Positions 1-8,406 of a stretch of 64,000 nt of DNA are shown in pieces (positions within the stretch are counted from its first letter, which is position 1; every line of letters begins with the position of its first letter). The notes beneath the pieces were generated by a model, which was given only the letters and a program-made list of their open reading frames with translations, was not told the DNA's origin and made no database searches. The stretch comes from an uncultured Muribaculaceae bacterium. Lineage in GTDB: Bacteria; Bacteroidota; Bacteroidia; Bacteroidales; Muribaculaceae. A program made the translations under genes and the position numbers. The stretch lies in contig CAKUJD010000004.1 in NCBI GenBank assembly GCA_934661195.1, forward strand, positions 186,001 to 250,000, given 5' to 3'.

Positions 1-977
1 AATTTCAGGCGGCCGACACCGACGAGTCCAACGAGGAACTCATGACCGAGGCCGTGCGCGAGGTGCACCAGCGCTTCAAGGCCACCTACGAGGCCGAGAG
101 GGTGAGGGAGGCCATAGTCAATGTGGTGCCCGATGTGACTGTCGACGGCCTTGAGTATGTGGTGCCGCAGCGCGGCGACAAACGCAAGCTGCTGGCCATA
201 TCGCTGAAAAACGCCGAGCAATACCGCACCGACAAATACCGCCGAATGGAGAAGTTGAATCCTGAGCAGCGCACCATGCGCACGCTCACCACAATGCAGC
301 GCGATTTCCACCTAAGCGAGCTGCCGCGCCACATTGAGTGCTTCGACAACAGCAATATCTCGGGCACCAATCCTGTGTCGGCCTGTGTGGTGTTCCGCAA
401 CGCCAAACCAGCCAAAAAGGAATACCGCCACTTCAACATCAAGACGGTGGAGGGCTCCGACGACTTTGCCTCGATGCGCGAGGTGATGGTGCGCCGCTAT
501 TCGCGCCTTGTGGCCGAGCATCAGGAACTGCCGCAACTGGTGGTGGTGGATGGCGGCAAGGGGCAGCTTAGCGCAGCGGTGGAGGCCCTCGACTCGATAG
601 GTCTGCGCGGCAAGATAGCACTTGCCGGCATTGCCAAGCGTCTCGACGAGATATATTTCCCCGGCGACAGCGTGCCGCTTTACATCGACAAAAACAGCGA
701 AACGCTGCGCGTGGTGCAGCGCTTGCGCGATGAGGCCCACCGCTTTTGCATAACCCACCACCGCCAGCAGCGCAGCAAGAGCCAGATACACTCGCTCCTT
801 GATGACATTCCTGGAATAGGGCCGAAGACGCGCGACCTACTGCTGCGCAAGTTCAAGAGCATTAAGCGCATGAGTGAGGCCACGGTCGAAGAATTGGCCG
901 AAGTGATAGGCCCGAAGAAAGCTGATGCACTGCATAATGCGCTGATTGCCAGCGGAGTAGACGAGAAAGGCGATTAA
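1..977 (+). CDS. uvrC: Excinuclease ABC subunit C, 3' part
   Basis: UvrC makes the dual incisions on either side of a UvrB-bound DNA lesion in nucleotide excision repair. Only the last 324 codons are here; the frame is open from base 3 and enters from outside the window, so the N-terminal GIY-YIG nuclease is missing. Seen: the RNase H-like second nuclease domain with ECFDNSN (Asp near base 346), the VVVDGG Asp near base 550 and the conserved His of ITHHR near base 760, matching the acidic and His catalytic residues known in the family. A helix-hairpin-helix pair (IPGIGPKTR and the GPKKA region) closes the protein. It heads a same-strand run with dtd, mazG-like and deoC. Confidence 0.96.
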   Translation, partial: FQAADTDESNEELMTEAVREVHQRFKATYEAERVREAIVNVVPDVTVDGLEYVVPQRGDKRKLLAISLKNAEQYRTDKYRRMEKLNPEQRTMRTLTTMQRDFHLSELPRHIECFDNSNISGTNPVSACVVFRNAKPAKKEYRHFNIKTVEGSDDFASMREVMVRRYSRLVAEHQELPQLVVVDGGKGQLSAAVEALDSIGLRGKIALAGIAKRLDEIYFPGDSVPLYIDKNSETLRVVQRLRDEAHRFCITHHRQQRSKSQIHSLLDDIPGIGPKTRDLLLRKFKSIKRMSEATVEELAEVIGPKKADALHNALIASGVDEKGD

Positions 978-1015
978 TACGCTGATTTTCAAAAGTTTAA
1001 ACAGAGTAAAAGCAT

Positions 1016-1468
1016 ATGAGAATAGTGATTCAGCGCGTGAAGCGCGCATCGGTGACTATTGACAATGAGTTGCACAGCTGCATAGGCCCTGGGCTGATGG
1101 TGCTTGTGGGCGTGGCTGTAGGCGACACTGAGGCCGACATGGAGTGGCTGGCGTCGAAAACTGCGCAGATGCGCATCTTCGACGATGAAAACGGTGTGAT
1201 GAACCGCAGCGTGACCGATGTGGGCGGCGATGTGCTGGCCGTGAGCCAGTTTACCCTTACCGCCAGCACACGCAAGGGCAATCGCCCAAGCTATATCCAT
1301 GCGGCAGGCCACGATGTGGCTGTGCCGCTGTATGAAAAGTACTGCGAGCGGGTGGGGCAGCTCACTGGCCGCGAGGTGCAGCGTGGCGTGTTTGGTGCCG
1401 ACATGCAAGTGGAGCTAATCAATGACGGACCAGTGACAATTATTGTGGATTCCAAATTAAAAGAATAA
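1016..1468 (+). CDS. dtd: D-aminoacyl-tRNA deacylase
   Basis: Dtd hydrolyses D-amino acids from mischarged tRNA in the cytoplasm, recycling the tRNA and keeping D-residues out of proteins. The 150-residue length is usual for the family. The two signature motifs are present: SQFTL at residues 77-81, followed by the KGNRPS loop, and NDGPVT at 137-142; together they form the active site of the dimer. It starts 38 bases after uvrC and lies 41 bases before the next gene, so it is probably co-transcribed with both. No competing start is plausible, because the MRIVIQRV opening is typical of Dtd. Confidence 0.96.
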   Translation: MRIVIQRVKRASVTIDNELHSCIGPGLMVLVGVAVGDTEADMEWLASKTAQMRIFDDENGVMNRSVTDVGGDVLAVSQFTLTASTRKGNRPSYIHAAGHDVAVPLYEKYCERVGQLTGREVQRGVFGADMQVELINDGPVTIIVDSKLKE

Positions 1469-1509
1469 ATTTGCAAACGCATAACCCGCAAAGCTAAATA
1501 ATCAGCACT

Positions 1510-1863
1510 ATGACGATAGAAGAAGCCCAGAAACTGGTGGACAACTGGATAAAGACATATGGAGTGCGCTATTTCAGCCCACTCACCAACATGGCCGTGC
1601 TCACCGAGGAGGTGGGCGAGGTGGCCCGCATCATGGCGCGGCGCTATGGCGACCAGTCGTGCAAGCCCAGCGATGAGGGCAAGGACTTGGCCGACGAGCT
1701 TGCCGACGTGATGTGGGTGCTGCTGTGCATTGCCAACCAGATGGGGGTGGACATGACTGGGGCGCTGAAGCGCAACGTCGACAAGAAAACCCGCCGCGAT
1801 GCCACCAGGCACCTTGCCAACCCAAAGCTGCTCGGCAACGTAGCCCCCGACAAAAAGAAATAA
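1510..1863 (+). CDS. MazG-like nucleotide pyrophosphohydrolase
   Basis: A 117-residue all-alpha protein of the MazG/RS21-C6 type, which hydrolyses (d)NTPs to monophosphates and pyrophosphate and is thought to clean up non-canonical nucleotides. Seen: the metal-binding pattern EEVGE at residues 33-37 and ELAD at 63-66 (the ExxE...ExxD signature) in helices separated by a short basic loop, and a Lys-rich C-terminus. A single MazG domain of this length is distinct from full MazG, which carries two. It sits between dtd and deoC (24 bases before deoC), suggesting one unit for nucleotide and tRNA quality control. Substrate preference cannot be read from the sequence. Confidence 0.88.
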   Translation: MTIEEAQKLVDNWIKTYGVRYFSPLTNMAVLTEEVGEVARIMARRYGDQSCKPSDEGKDLADELADVMWVLLCIANQMGVDMTGALKRNVDKKTRRDATRHLANPKLLGNVAPDKKK

Positions 1864-1887
1864 AAAACAATAACACTGATAACAATT

Positions 1888-2808
1888 ATGGCAGAATTAA
1901 CCATCCAAAAAGGACAAGACATTCCCGACAACAAGTATTTGAAGGCGATTGCCGACACACAGGTGTGCACCGATGACGCCCAAGTGGCAGCCGCCGTGCA
2001 GAAAATCATTGATGAGCACTATCAGGAAAACTGCACCAACGAGGTGTATCAGTTCCTGCTGAACTGCGTTGACCTGACCACGCTCAGCACCACCGACAGC
2101 GAGCACAGCGTGGCCGAGTTCACCAAGAGAGTCAACGACTATTGGGTGAAGTATCCCGACTACAAAAACGTGGCCGCCATTTGCGTGTATTCCAACTTTG
2201 CCGCTGTGGTCCAGGCCAATCTTGAAGTGAGCGATGTGGGCATAGCCGTGTGCAGCGCATGCTTCCCGTCGTCGCAAGCCCATCTTGAGTCGAAAATAGC
2301 CGAGACAGCCCTTGCCGTCAACGACGGAGCCGATGAGGTGGACATTGTGATAAACATGGGCTACTTCATCGACGGTGCCTATGAGGAGATGTGCGACGAG
2401 ATAGCCGAGCTCAAAGCCGCCGTAGGCGAGCGCCACTTGAAAGTGATTCTCGAGACGGGCTGCCTCAAGACGGCCGAAAACATCAAGAAGGCTTCGGTTC
2501 TGGCCATGTATTCGGGCGCCGACTTCATCAAGACGTCGACTGGCAAGATGTATCCCGGTGCGTCGCTTGAGGCAGCCTATGTGATGTGCCAGTGCATCAA
2601 GGACTACTATCAGAAGCACGGTGTGATGATTGGCTTCAAGGCCGCAGGCGGCATCCGCACCACCGAAGATGCGGTGAAATACTACACCATAGTCAAAGAG
2701 GTGCTGGGCGAGGAGTGGCTCAGCAACGAGCATTTCCGCATAGGTGCGTCTAGCCTTGCCAACGCACTGTTCCAGTCGTTCACAGGCACCGATGCAAAGC
2801 CCTTCTGA
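1888..2808 (+). CDS. deoC: Deoxyribose-phosphate aldolase
   Basis: DeoC splits 2-deoxyribose-5-phosphate into glyceraldehyde-3-phosphate and acetaldehyde, the last step of deoxynucleoside catabolism. It is a class I aldolase with a TIM-barrel fold. Seen: EVDIVIN with Asp152, the Schiff-base Lys215 in DFIKTSTGK, and the second lysine Lys251 in GFKAAGG. These correspond to Asp102, Lys167 and Lys201 of the E. coli enzyme. At 306 residues it is longer than the 259-residue E. coli protein because of an N-terminal extension of about 45 residues. It ends the uvrC-dtd-mazG run and is followed by two hairpins. Confidence 0.96.
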   Translation: MAELTIQKGQDIPDNKYLKAIADTQVCTDDAQVAAAVQKIIDEHYQENCTNEVYQFLLNCVDLTTLSTTDSEHSVAEFTKRVNDYWVKYPDYKNVAAICVYSNFAAVVQANLEVSDVGIAVCSACFPSSQAHLESKIAETALAVNDGADEVDIVINMGYFIDGAYEEMCDEIAELKAAVGERHLKVILETGCLKTAENIKKASVLAMYSGADFIKTSTGKMYPGASLEAAYVMCQCIKDYYQKHGVMIGFKAAGGIRTTEDAVKYYTIVKEVLGEEWLSNEHFRIGASSLANALFQSFTGTDAKPF

Positions 2809-2834
2809 CGGGCTGACATTTTGCAGCAACACAC

Positions 2835-2881
2835 AGCAAGGCCGCAGGCAGCCCCCAAAAAAGCAGGCCTGTGGCCTTGCT
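2835..2881 (+). terminator. Hairpin terminator after deoC
   Basis: Inverted repeat with 15-base arms at 2835-2849 and 2867-2881 (14 of 15 paired) around a loop containing a run of C and A, 26 bases past the deoC stop. No T-tract follows, as is common for Bacteroidetes terminators. Confidence 0.65.
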
Positions 2882-2887
2882 TGCACC

Positions 2888-2936
2888 CATAGTTGGGCCA
2901 AATCGTGCGAAAATCATTCGATTTGGCTCAACTATG
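2888..2936. repeat. Second long inverted repeat after deoC
   Basis: Arms of 18 bases at 2888-2905 and 2919-2936 pair at 17 of 18 positions around a 13-base loop, only 6 bases after the preceding hairpin. It could be a back-up terminator or a dispersed palindromic repeat. Nothing in it codes. Confidence 0.6.
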
Positions 2937-3062
2937 GCTTGCCGGCTCAAAAAATATCGCTATTTCGTGGTATTTTGATTGAGGTGACGCTTGACGGGCT
3001 TTTTTGTGACGGTGATTAGGGCTTAAGGCCGTGATTTTTAGTGGCGGCAATCAATTTTTTAG

Positions 3063-3070
3063 TAATTTTG
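3063..3070 (+). promoter_or_regulatory. Bacteroidetes -7 box for the SGNH/MBOAT pair
   Basis: TAATTTTG fits the TAnnTTTG consensus. No clear TTTG -33 element is present 19-21 bases upstream. Transcription would begin near 3077, ahead of both candidate starts (3096 and 3150) of the next gene. Confidence 0.55.
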
Positions 3071-3149
3071 CAACCATTATGGCTGCGCGCGCTGAATGCA
3101 GTGCGCACGGCTGGTTATTGAGTTACATGTCTATTATCAAAACTGCATA

Positions 3150-4517
3150 ATGGGAAGAGGCTATTTGCACTCTGTGCTATGGATAGTGCTGGCGTCGATG
3201 CTTGCGCTCATTGCCATGTACTGGCTGCCCGATGTGGCCGCCGGCGACTGGACTATGCGCAAAATCGACATGCTCAGCGACTTGCGTCCCGACTCGGCGG
3301 CCACCGACTCGGTGGAGAAGCTTGAGGTGAAAAACAAAATTGACTCGTGCCGCCCTGGCATGACATGCATCGACGACATGAGTGGCCTTGAGCATCAGGG
3401 CATGGAGCCGCTATGGCTCGCGCTCGACAGCCTCGGCTCGCTGGGACGCCCCGTGCGCATTGCCGTGCTCGGCGACTCCTACATCGAGGGCGACATACTC
3501 ACCAGCGACCTGCGCGAAGCGCTGCAGCGCCGCTTTGGCGGCTCGGGCGTGGGCTATCTGCCCATGTGCAGCGAGGTGGCCGGCTTCCGCCGCAGCGTGC
3601 AGCAGCAGTTTGGCGGCTGGACGGCTCACAATGGCAACGACCCCAGCGGATATTCGCCGCAATGGGCCAACCTCACGGGCCACTACTTCATGGCCGGCAG
3701 CGGGGCTTGGGTGAGTGCGTCGGGCGTGCGCAACTTCCTTAGCCGCCTCGACACTTGCGCGCAGTCGTCGTTCTACTGCATGGGCTCTGGCTCGGCAAGC
3801 GTCACTGCCGAGGTCAACGGAGTGCCGCAGCCGCAGCTGTCGCTAAGTCCTGCCGGATCGGTGGCCACGGCCACGGTGCGCGGCCGTATAGGCCGTGTGC
3901 GCTGGACGGTGAACCGTTCGAGCGGCAACCTGGCCTATTTGGGCGTCAGCATGGATCCTGACGGCGGCATAGTGGTCGACAACTACTCGCTGAGGTCGGC
4001 CAGCGGCTTCCAACTGTACAACGTGAGTCCGAAGATGCTCAGCGACTTCGACGCTGCGCGCCACTACGACCTGGTGGTGGTGATGTATGGCCTTAACGTG
4101 GCCACGTCGCGCGGCTCAAACTACACGCACTACCACAACAAGATGAAGGAAATCATCGACCGCATGAAGGCCGCAATGCCGCGCACGGGCTTCCTTGTGG
4201 TGGGGTGCAGCGACCGCGCCGAGCGTAGCGGAGGCTCGCTGAAGACCATGCGCGGTGTGCTTGGGCTCATCAACACGCAGCAGCGCCTGGCCTATGACTG
4301 CCATGTGGCCTTCTGGAACCTGTATGAGGCCATGGGTGGCGAGGGCAGCATTGTGGCCATGGTCAATGCCCGTCCGCGCATGGCCAACCTCGACTACACC
4401 CACATCAACTGGAATGGCGGCCACCACTTGGCCTCGATCATGGCCGATGCCATAGTGTGGGGTTACCAGTGCCACCAGGTGGAGACCGGGCAAATCAAAA
4501 AAACTGAAATGAAATGA
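3150..4517 (+). CDS. SGNH/GDSL hydrolase-family membrane-anchored protein, likely O-acetylation partner
   Basis: The gene encodes 455 residues from the ATG at 3150, chosen because the MGRGYLHS opening leads directly into a single transmembrane anchor (about residues 6-25); a frame-open start at 3096 adds 18 unconvincing residues. The rest should be periplasmic. Seen: block I of the SGNH fold, AVLGDSYIEG, with the nucleophile Ser at about residue 110, and the closing Asp-x-x-His motif DYTHINWNGG (about 415-418). The stop overlaps the start of an MBOAT acyltransferase (ATGA). By analogy with AlgJ/AlgX-AlgI and PatB-PatA systems, this partner probably places or removes acetyl groups on an exported glycan. 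The substrate is unknown. Confidence 0.8.
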   Translation: MGRGYLHSVLWIVLASMLALIAMYWLPDVAAGDWTMRKIDMLSDLRPDSAATDSVEKLEVKNKIDSCRPGMTCIDDMSGLEHQGMEPLWLALDSLGSLGRPVRIAVLGDSYIEGDILTSDLREALQRRFGGSGVGYLPMCSEVAGFRRSVQQQFGGWTAHNGNDPSGYSPQWANLTGHYFMAGSGAWVSASGVRNFLSRLDTCAQSSFYCMGSGSASVTAEVNGVPQPQLSLSPAGSVATATVRGRIGRVRWTVNRSSGNLAYLGVSMDPDGGIVVDNYSLRSASGFQLYNVSPKMLSDFDAARHYDLVVVMYGLNVATSRGSNYTHYHNKMKEIIDRMKAAMPRTGFLVVGCSDRAERSGGSLKTMRGVLGLINTQQRLAYDCHVAFWNLYEAMGGEGSIVAMVNARPRMANLDYTHINWNGGHHLASIMADAIVWGYQCHQVETGQIKKTEMK

Positions 4518-6025
4518 TAGATATCGCAGCTCAACATAATTCACTGCAGGCCGTGTGGCAGCTCATAGAGCACCAGCTGGCCTACGACCCGCAGTCGCCC
4601 ATGATTTTCAGCAGCGGCATATTCATGTGGCTGTTTTGCGGCTTCATAGTGGTGTATGCCATGCTGTGGCGCAAGGCCACGCCGAGGCTGCTGTTTGTGC
4701 TCGCCTTCAGCTACTACTTCTACTACAAGAGCAGCGGCACCTATTTTTTCCTGCTCGCCTTTGTCACTTGCACCGACTTTGTGATAGCCAGCGTGCTGGG
4801 GCGTGCCACGGGCAAGGTGCGGCGCAAGCTTCTGGTCACGCTCAGCCTGGCCATCGACCTCGGGCTGCTGGGATACTTCAAATACACCAATTTCCTGGGC
4901 GAGATATGGAGCCAGCTCAGCGGTGAGGCTTTCCACAACATGAACATATTCCTGCCCGTGGGCATATCGTTTTTCACCTTCCAGTCGCTTAGCTACACCA
5001 TCGATGTGTATCGCGGCAAGATAAGGCCGCTCGACAATTTGCTCGACTATGCCTTCTATGTGTCGTTTTTCCCGCAGCTTGTGGCCGGCCCCATAGTGCG
5101 GGCCAGCGACTTCATCCCGCAAATCAGGCGGCCGCTGTATGTGTCGCGTGAAATGCTGGGCATGGGCTTCTGGTTCATAATCATTGGCTTGTTTAAGAAA
5201 GCTGTGATAAGCGACTACATAAGCGTCAACTTTGTGGAGCGCATATTCGCCGACCCGTCGCTGTACAGCGGCATCGAAAATCTGGTGGGAGTGTATGGCT
5301 ACGCGCTGCAAATCTACTGCGACTTCTCGGGCTACAGCGACATGGCCATAGGCATTGCCCTGCTCATGGGCTTCCACTTCAACATCAACTTCAACAGCCC
5401 CTACAAGTCGGCCTCAATAACCGAATTCTGGCGGCGCTGGCACATATCACTGTCCACATGGCTGCGCGACTACCTCTACATCTCGCTCGGAGGCAACCGC
5501 CACGGCAAGCTGCGCCAGTATGTGAATCTAATCATCACCATGCTGCTGGGTGGACTGTGGCACGGCGCGTCGTGGAACTTTGTGGCGTGGGGCGGCCTCC
5601 ACGGCGTGGCCCTGGCCGTGCACAAACTGTGGATGCAGGTCACGGGGCAGCGGGCCGGCGTGCCCCACCGCAGCCGACTGGCGCAGGCTCTGTGCGTGCT
5701 GTTGTGCTTCAACTTCGTGTGCCTGTGCTGGGTGTTTTTCCGCAACCGTGAGTTTTCCGACTCGGTGACCATGATCACCCAGATTTTCACCAATTTCCAT
5801 GCCGAACTGCTGCCGCAGCTGCTGGCCGGCTACTGGAAGGTGATGGCCCTCATAGTGCTGGGCTATGCGCTGCACTTTGCCCCCGATGATGTGGAGCAGC
5901 GCTGCAAGCGCGCCTTCGTGAAACTGCCCACTGGCTGCTATGCCGTGGCGCTGGTGCTGATGATAGTGCTCATCATTCAGGTGAAGAGCAGCGACATTCA
6001 GCCGTTCATCTACTTCCAGTTCTAA
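4514..6025 (+). CDS. MBOAT-family O-acyltransferase (AlgI/DltB-like)
   Basis: A 503-residue polytopic inner-membrane protein of the MBOAT family, which moves an acyl (usually acetyl) group across the membrane for transfer to an extracytoplasmic polysaccharide. Seen: roughly ten hydrophobic segments, the conserved FWRRWHISLS block with His310, and the catalytic His350 in GGLWHGASWNF. The order and sequence match AlgI rather than DltB; for instance, there are no dlt genes around. It overlaps the upstream SGNH gene by 4 bases, implying translational coupling and a shared job. No glycan synthesis genes lie nearby, so the target polymer (capsule, LPS O-antigen or peptidoglycan) cannot be named. 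Confidence 0.92.
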   Translation: MIDIAAQHNSLQAVWQLIEHQLAYDPQSPMIFSSGIFMWLFCGFIVVYAMLWRKATPRLLFVLAFSYYFYYKSSGTYFFLLAFVTCTDFVIASVLGRATGKVRRKLLVTLSLAIDLGLLGYFKYTNFLGEIWSQLSGEAFHNMNIFLPVGISFFTFQSLSYTIDVYRGKIRPLDNLLDYAFYVSFFPQLVAGPIVRASDFIPQIRRPLYVSREMLGMGFWFIIIGLFKKAVISDYISVNFVERIFADPSLYSGIENLVGVYGYALQIYCDFSGYSDMAIGIALLMGFHFNINFNSPYKSASITEFWRRWHISLSTWLRDYLYISLGGNRHGKLRQYVNLIITMLLGGLWHGASWNFVAWGGLHGVALAVHKLWMQVTGQRAGVPHRSRLAQALCVLLCFNFVCLCWVFFRNREFSDSVTMITQIFTNFHAELLPQLLAGYWKVMALIVLGYALHFAPDDVEQRCKRAFVKLPTGCYAVALVLMIVLIIQVKSSDIQPFIYFQF

Positions 6026-6080
6026 GCCGCGCTTGCCCTCGTGTCTCGTGCCCTTGCGCATTGCCGAGAAAACAAAAAAA

Positions 6081-6134
6081 CGGCCATGTCAGTCTCCGTC
6101 TCCGCTATTGCGGTTTGGAGTCGTGACATGGCCG
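6081..6134 (+). terminator. Hairpin after the MBOAT gene
   Basis: Perfect 11-base arms CGGCCATGTCA (6081-6091) and its complement (6124-6134) enclose a 32-base loop with a further weak stem. An A-run precedes it at 6071-6080, so it would read as a T-tract terminator on the minus strand. Confidence 0.6.
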
Positions 6135-6272
6135 ATTTCATCGATTGAGTTACTTATGTCAGCATGGCTTTTTCATGGCACAACGTGTGTTTTTAACTAT
6201 GGCTTGTGTGCCTTCATAGGCTTATGGCGATTTTAATGTGGAGGTTTGCCTCCCTTTTTACGTATGCAAAGT

Positions 6273-6313
6273 AAAAGCGCACATGGGCTTAAAAGTTGCC
6301 CATGTGCGCTTTT
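6273..6313. terminator. Bidirectional rho-independent terminator
   Basis: Arms at 6273-6288 and 6298-6313 pair perfectly (core GCGCACATGGGC) around a 9-base loop, with A bases on the left and T bases on the right. It can serve the MBOAT transcript on the plus strand and the AraC-type operon on the minus strand. Confidence 0.85.
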
Positions 6314-6450
6314 TAAAGTTAATTGTTGAAATAAGGCTGCCTACGTCAGCTGTTTTAGTGGCCGCTGAGGCTGTTTTGCCGGCTTGGACGATAAAACACC
6401 TGTCACCGACATTTGCGGTGCTTAGACGGCCTCGCAGGCGGTTTGTGGCG

Positions 6451-7563
6451 TCAGTCTGCGCTGCTGCCGTGCTTCTGCTGATATGCCTTCGGAGTCATTC
6501 CGGTTAGTTCTACAAATTTGTTGTGAAAATTGCTGCGGTCGTTGAACCCCACCATTTCGTGCAGTTGCGACACCTTGAGGTCCGGTGTTTCGCGTATCAG
6601 CCTTTGCGCCTCCTCGAGCCTCAGCCTAAGGCGCCACGACCTGAAGGTGGTGTGGAACGTCGACTGGAAGTAGCTGGCCAGTTGCTGCCGTGTCACGCCC
6701 AGTTCAAGTGCTATTTGGTCGGTGCTGACGTCGCACTGCGTGTAGCCTCGCCGTTCCACCCAGCCTGCAATGGCCTTGTTGAGGGCTTCTGTCGCGCCGC
6801 TGTCGGTGTCCGGCTTGGCCTTGGCGGTGGCAGATGCGGCGGTCTCACTGACTGTTTGCCTCTCAGCTGCTTTCACAAAGAAGTCGCCGGCTATGAAGTA
6901 GTTTATCACCATGGCCCCTACCCACACGTAGTAGAGTGTGTAGATGGCCACAAACACGCTATAGCACAAATTGCTTATGGGAATGGCGGCAAACACGGCT
7001 GCCATGATGCCTATGCACAGCGCGCTGTAGAACAGTCTGTTCACCGGGCGCAGCCGGTGGTCCACATCTTCGTCATAGAAAGTTTCGAGCTTGGCTTTGG
7101 CCTCGGCCTCCATCTTGCGGTAGCGCACGGTGTGTGCGCACAACTGCACGCAGTAGGCTGCGAGGGCCGCCACGAGCGCAGCAGTGCCATACTGTGGCAG
7201 CCACACCATTATTGCAGTCACGGCGCCCACCGCGGCCGTGACTGCGGCAAAAATGGCGGCTGTGCGCTTCACAGTCACAGCCAGCGGAGCGACAAACGCC
7301 GTGGCCGTGTAGGCAAACAGCAGCGCCTGATACGAGCCCACGCATATTGTGGCCATCGACATCAGCTCGCGTGTGTCGTCGCCCACCTTGAAGCACCCCG
7401 AGGCGGCAAGGGTGATAAACGACGCCACCAGAGTCCATCTTGCCGCATTCGACCTCCGCCACCCTTTGGACCGAGGCAGGTGCACCATGGCCAGCGTCAC
7501 GGCCACCGTGGCTATCACGGCCGATGACGCTATCGACAGCATGAAGTGGGTGTTGAGGTCCAT
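6451..7563 (-). CDS. Membrane-embedded AraC-family transcriptional regulator
   Basis: The 370-residue protein has two parts. Residues 1 to about 235 form six or seven hydrophobic segments typical of an integral inner-membrane module. Residues about 270-365 are an AraC-type double helix-turn-helix DNA-binding domain (SQLHEMVGFNDRSNFHNKF then TGMTPKAYQ). A regulator whose sensor is in the membrane and whose DNA-binding domain is cytoplasmic fits detection of an envelope or lipid signal; this is inference. It is the last gene of a close run with the ABC exporter, purN and an outer-membrane protein (25 bases after the latter), so it may regulate that run or itself. No ligand-binding motif is recognisable. 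Confidence 0.82.
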   Translation of the reverse strand: MDLNTHFMLSIASSAVIATVAVTLAMVHLPRSKGWRRSNAARWTLVASFITLAASGCFKVGDDTRELMSMATICVGSYQALLFAYTATAFVAPLAVTVKRTAAIFAAVTAAVGAVTAIMVWLPQYGTAALVAALAAYCVQLCAHTVRYRKMEAEAKAKLETFYDEDVDHRLRPVNRLFYSALCIGIMAAVFAAIPISNLCYSVFVAIYTLYYVWVGAMVINYFIAGDFFVKAAERQTVSETAASATAKAKPDTDSGATEALNKAIAGWVERRGYTQCDVSTDQIALELGVTRQQLASYFQSTFHTTFRSWRLRLRLEEAQRLIRETPDLKVSQLHEMVGFNDRSNFHNKFVELTGMTPKAYQQKHGSSAD

Positions 7564-7588
7564 GGGCGCTTGGCGGCGTTTTGGTGTC

Positions 7589-8380
7589 TTAGAATTCGAT
7601 GCCGGCCTTCACCATTACGTTGTGAAACGCGGTGCCTTTGCTCAGATAGCTGCTGCCCGAGTGGTCGGGAATGGCCCCGGGTGTGTCGCCCGTGCACCAC
7701 AGCTTGTAGCTTGCCGTCTGCAGTGCGTAGGCCACGCTCACGTTGAACGAGAAATATTGCTTTGCCTTGAAGTGCCAGCCAATGGCAGGCGAGGCGTAGA
7801 AGCCGTCGTGGTTGATGAATGTGGCGCCCGCCTTAAGGCTCAGGAATGGGGTGTTGTGCGACTCGCTGCGCAGGTTGTAGCGGCCTTCAATGTAAATGGG
7901 GATGAACGGATATTTCCAGTCGGGGTCGTTGAGTTGCGGCTTCTCCTTGTCGGTGCGCATGGGATAGCTCTCAAGGCACGGCTTGAAGTTGTGCAGCGCA
8001 AGTCCGGCGCCCAGATAGTAGTGGGGGGTGAGCTGGTAGCCAAACGAGGTTTCTACCGCCCAGAAGTTGTTGCGCGGCGAGCCAAAGCCGAAGCCGTAGC
8101 CCAGGTCGATGAAGCCGCGGAATTTGCTGGTGTCGTAGTTTTTCTTCTTTGCCTCATGGCTGATGTGGTCGATGTCGCTGGCGGCGAACTCGTATTTCAG
8201 GTTGTCGTCGCTGCTCACTATCACCACGCGCTCGCTGTTGCGCTCGGTTATGGTGCCGGTCACAAACTGGCCGTTGCGCAGGTGCACGGTCGACTTCCCC
8301 GGGGCCTTGTCTGCCGCCTGGGCCGATGCCACAATGGCCGCTACTGCGGCTGTGGCCAATAAAATGCGTTTTAGTCTCAT
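7589..8380 (-). CDS. Small outer-membrane beta-barrel-like protein
   Basis: A 263-residue exported protein. Residues 1-22 form a clean signal peptide ending AQA. Residues about 30-70 form a small beta-rich module (LRNGQFVTGTI ... DIDHI) that is common at the N-terminus of Bacteroidetes proteins of unknown role. From about residue 85 to the end, alternating aromatic/Gly strands (GFIDLGYGFGFG, YYLGAGLALH) and a final strand ending in Phe (VKAGIEF) are typical of a small outer-membrane beta barrel. The function is not known. It lies 26 bases downstream of purN and 25 bases upstream of the AraC-type gene. Confidence 0.75.
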   Translation of the reverse strand: MRLKRILLATAAVAAIVASAQAADKAPGKSTVHLRNGQFVTGTITERNSERVVIVSSDDNLKYEFAASDIDHISHEAKKKNYDTSKFRGFIDLGYGFGFGSPRNNFWAVETSFGYQLTPHYYLGAGLALHNFKPCLESYPMRTDKEKPQLNDPDWKYPFIPIYIEGRYNLRSESHNTPFLSLKAGATFINHDGFYASPAIGWHFKAKQYFSFNVSVAYALQTASYKLWCTGDTPGAIPDHSGSSYLSKGTAFHNVMVKAGIEF

Positions 8381-8406
8381 AATTCCTTTTGCTTTTTTGA
8401 AGTTGA

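Larger units (their letters stand above)
2809..3149. other. Gene-free spacer between deoC and the O-acetylation pair
   Basis: No credible gene lies here. It holds two strong inverted repeats just after deoC (listed separately), then about 125 bases of unstructured, more AT-rich sequence leading to a TAATTTTG promoter box. An open frame over 2744-3019 overlaps the end of deoC and both hairpins and has no recognisable content. Confidence 0.6.
6026..6450. other. Convergent intergenic region with terminators only
   Basis: This lies between the MBOAT gene and the convergent AraC-type gene. Apart from two long hairpins (listed) and a small GGAGG/CCTCC stem followed by five T at 6240-6259, I see no gene or RNA. 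Confidence 0.6.

Noticed and set aside
1897..2901. 334-codon open frame antisense to deoC
   Set aside because: High-GC codon use leaves the opposite strand open. The translation is His/Val/Leu-rich with no domain, and deoC is certain.
2744..3019. Small frame across the deoC end and the following hairpins
   Set aside because: It overlaps deoC and both inverted repeats, and has no signal or domain.
6273..6313. Possible small RNA between convergent genes
   Set aside because: The perfect stem with flanking A and T runs is fully explained as a bidirectional terminator.
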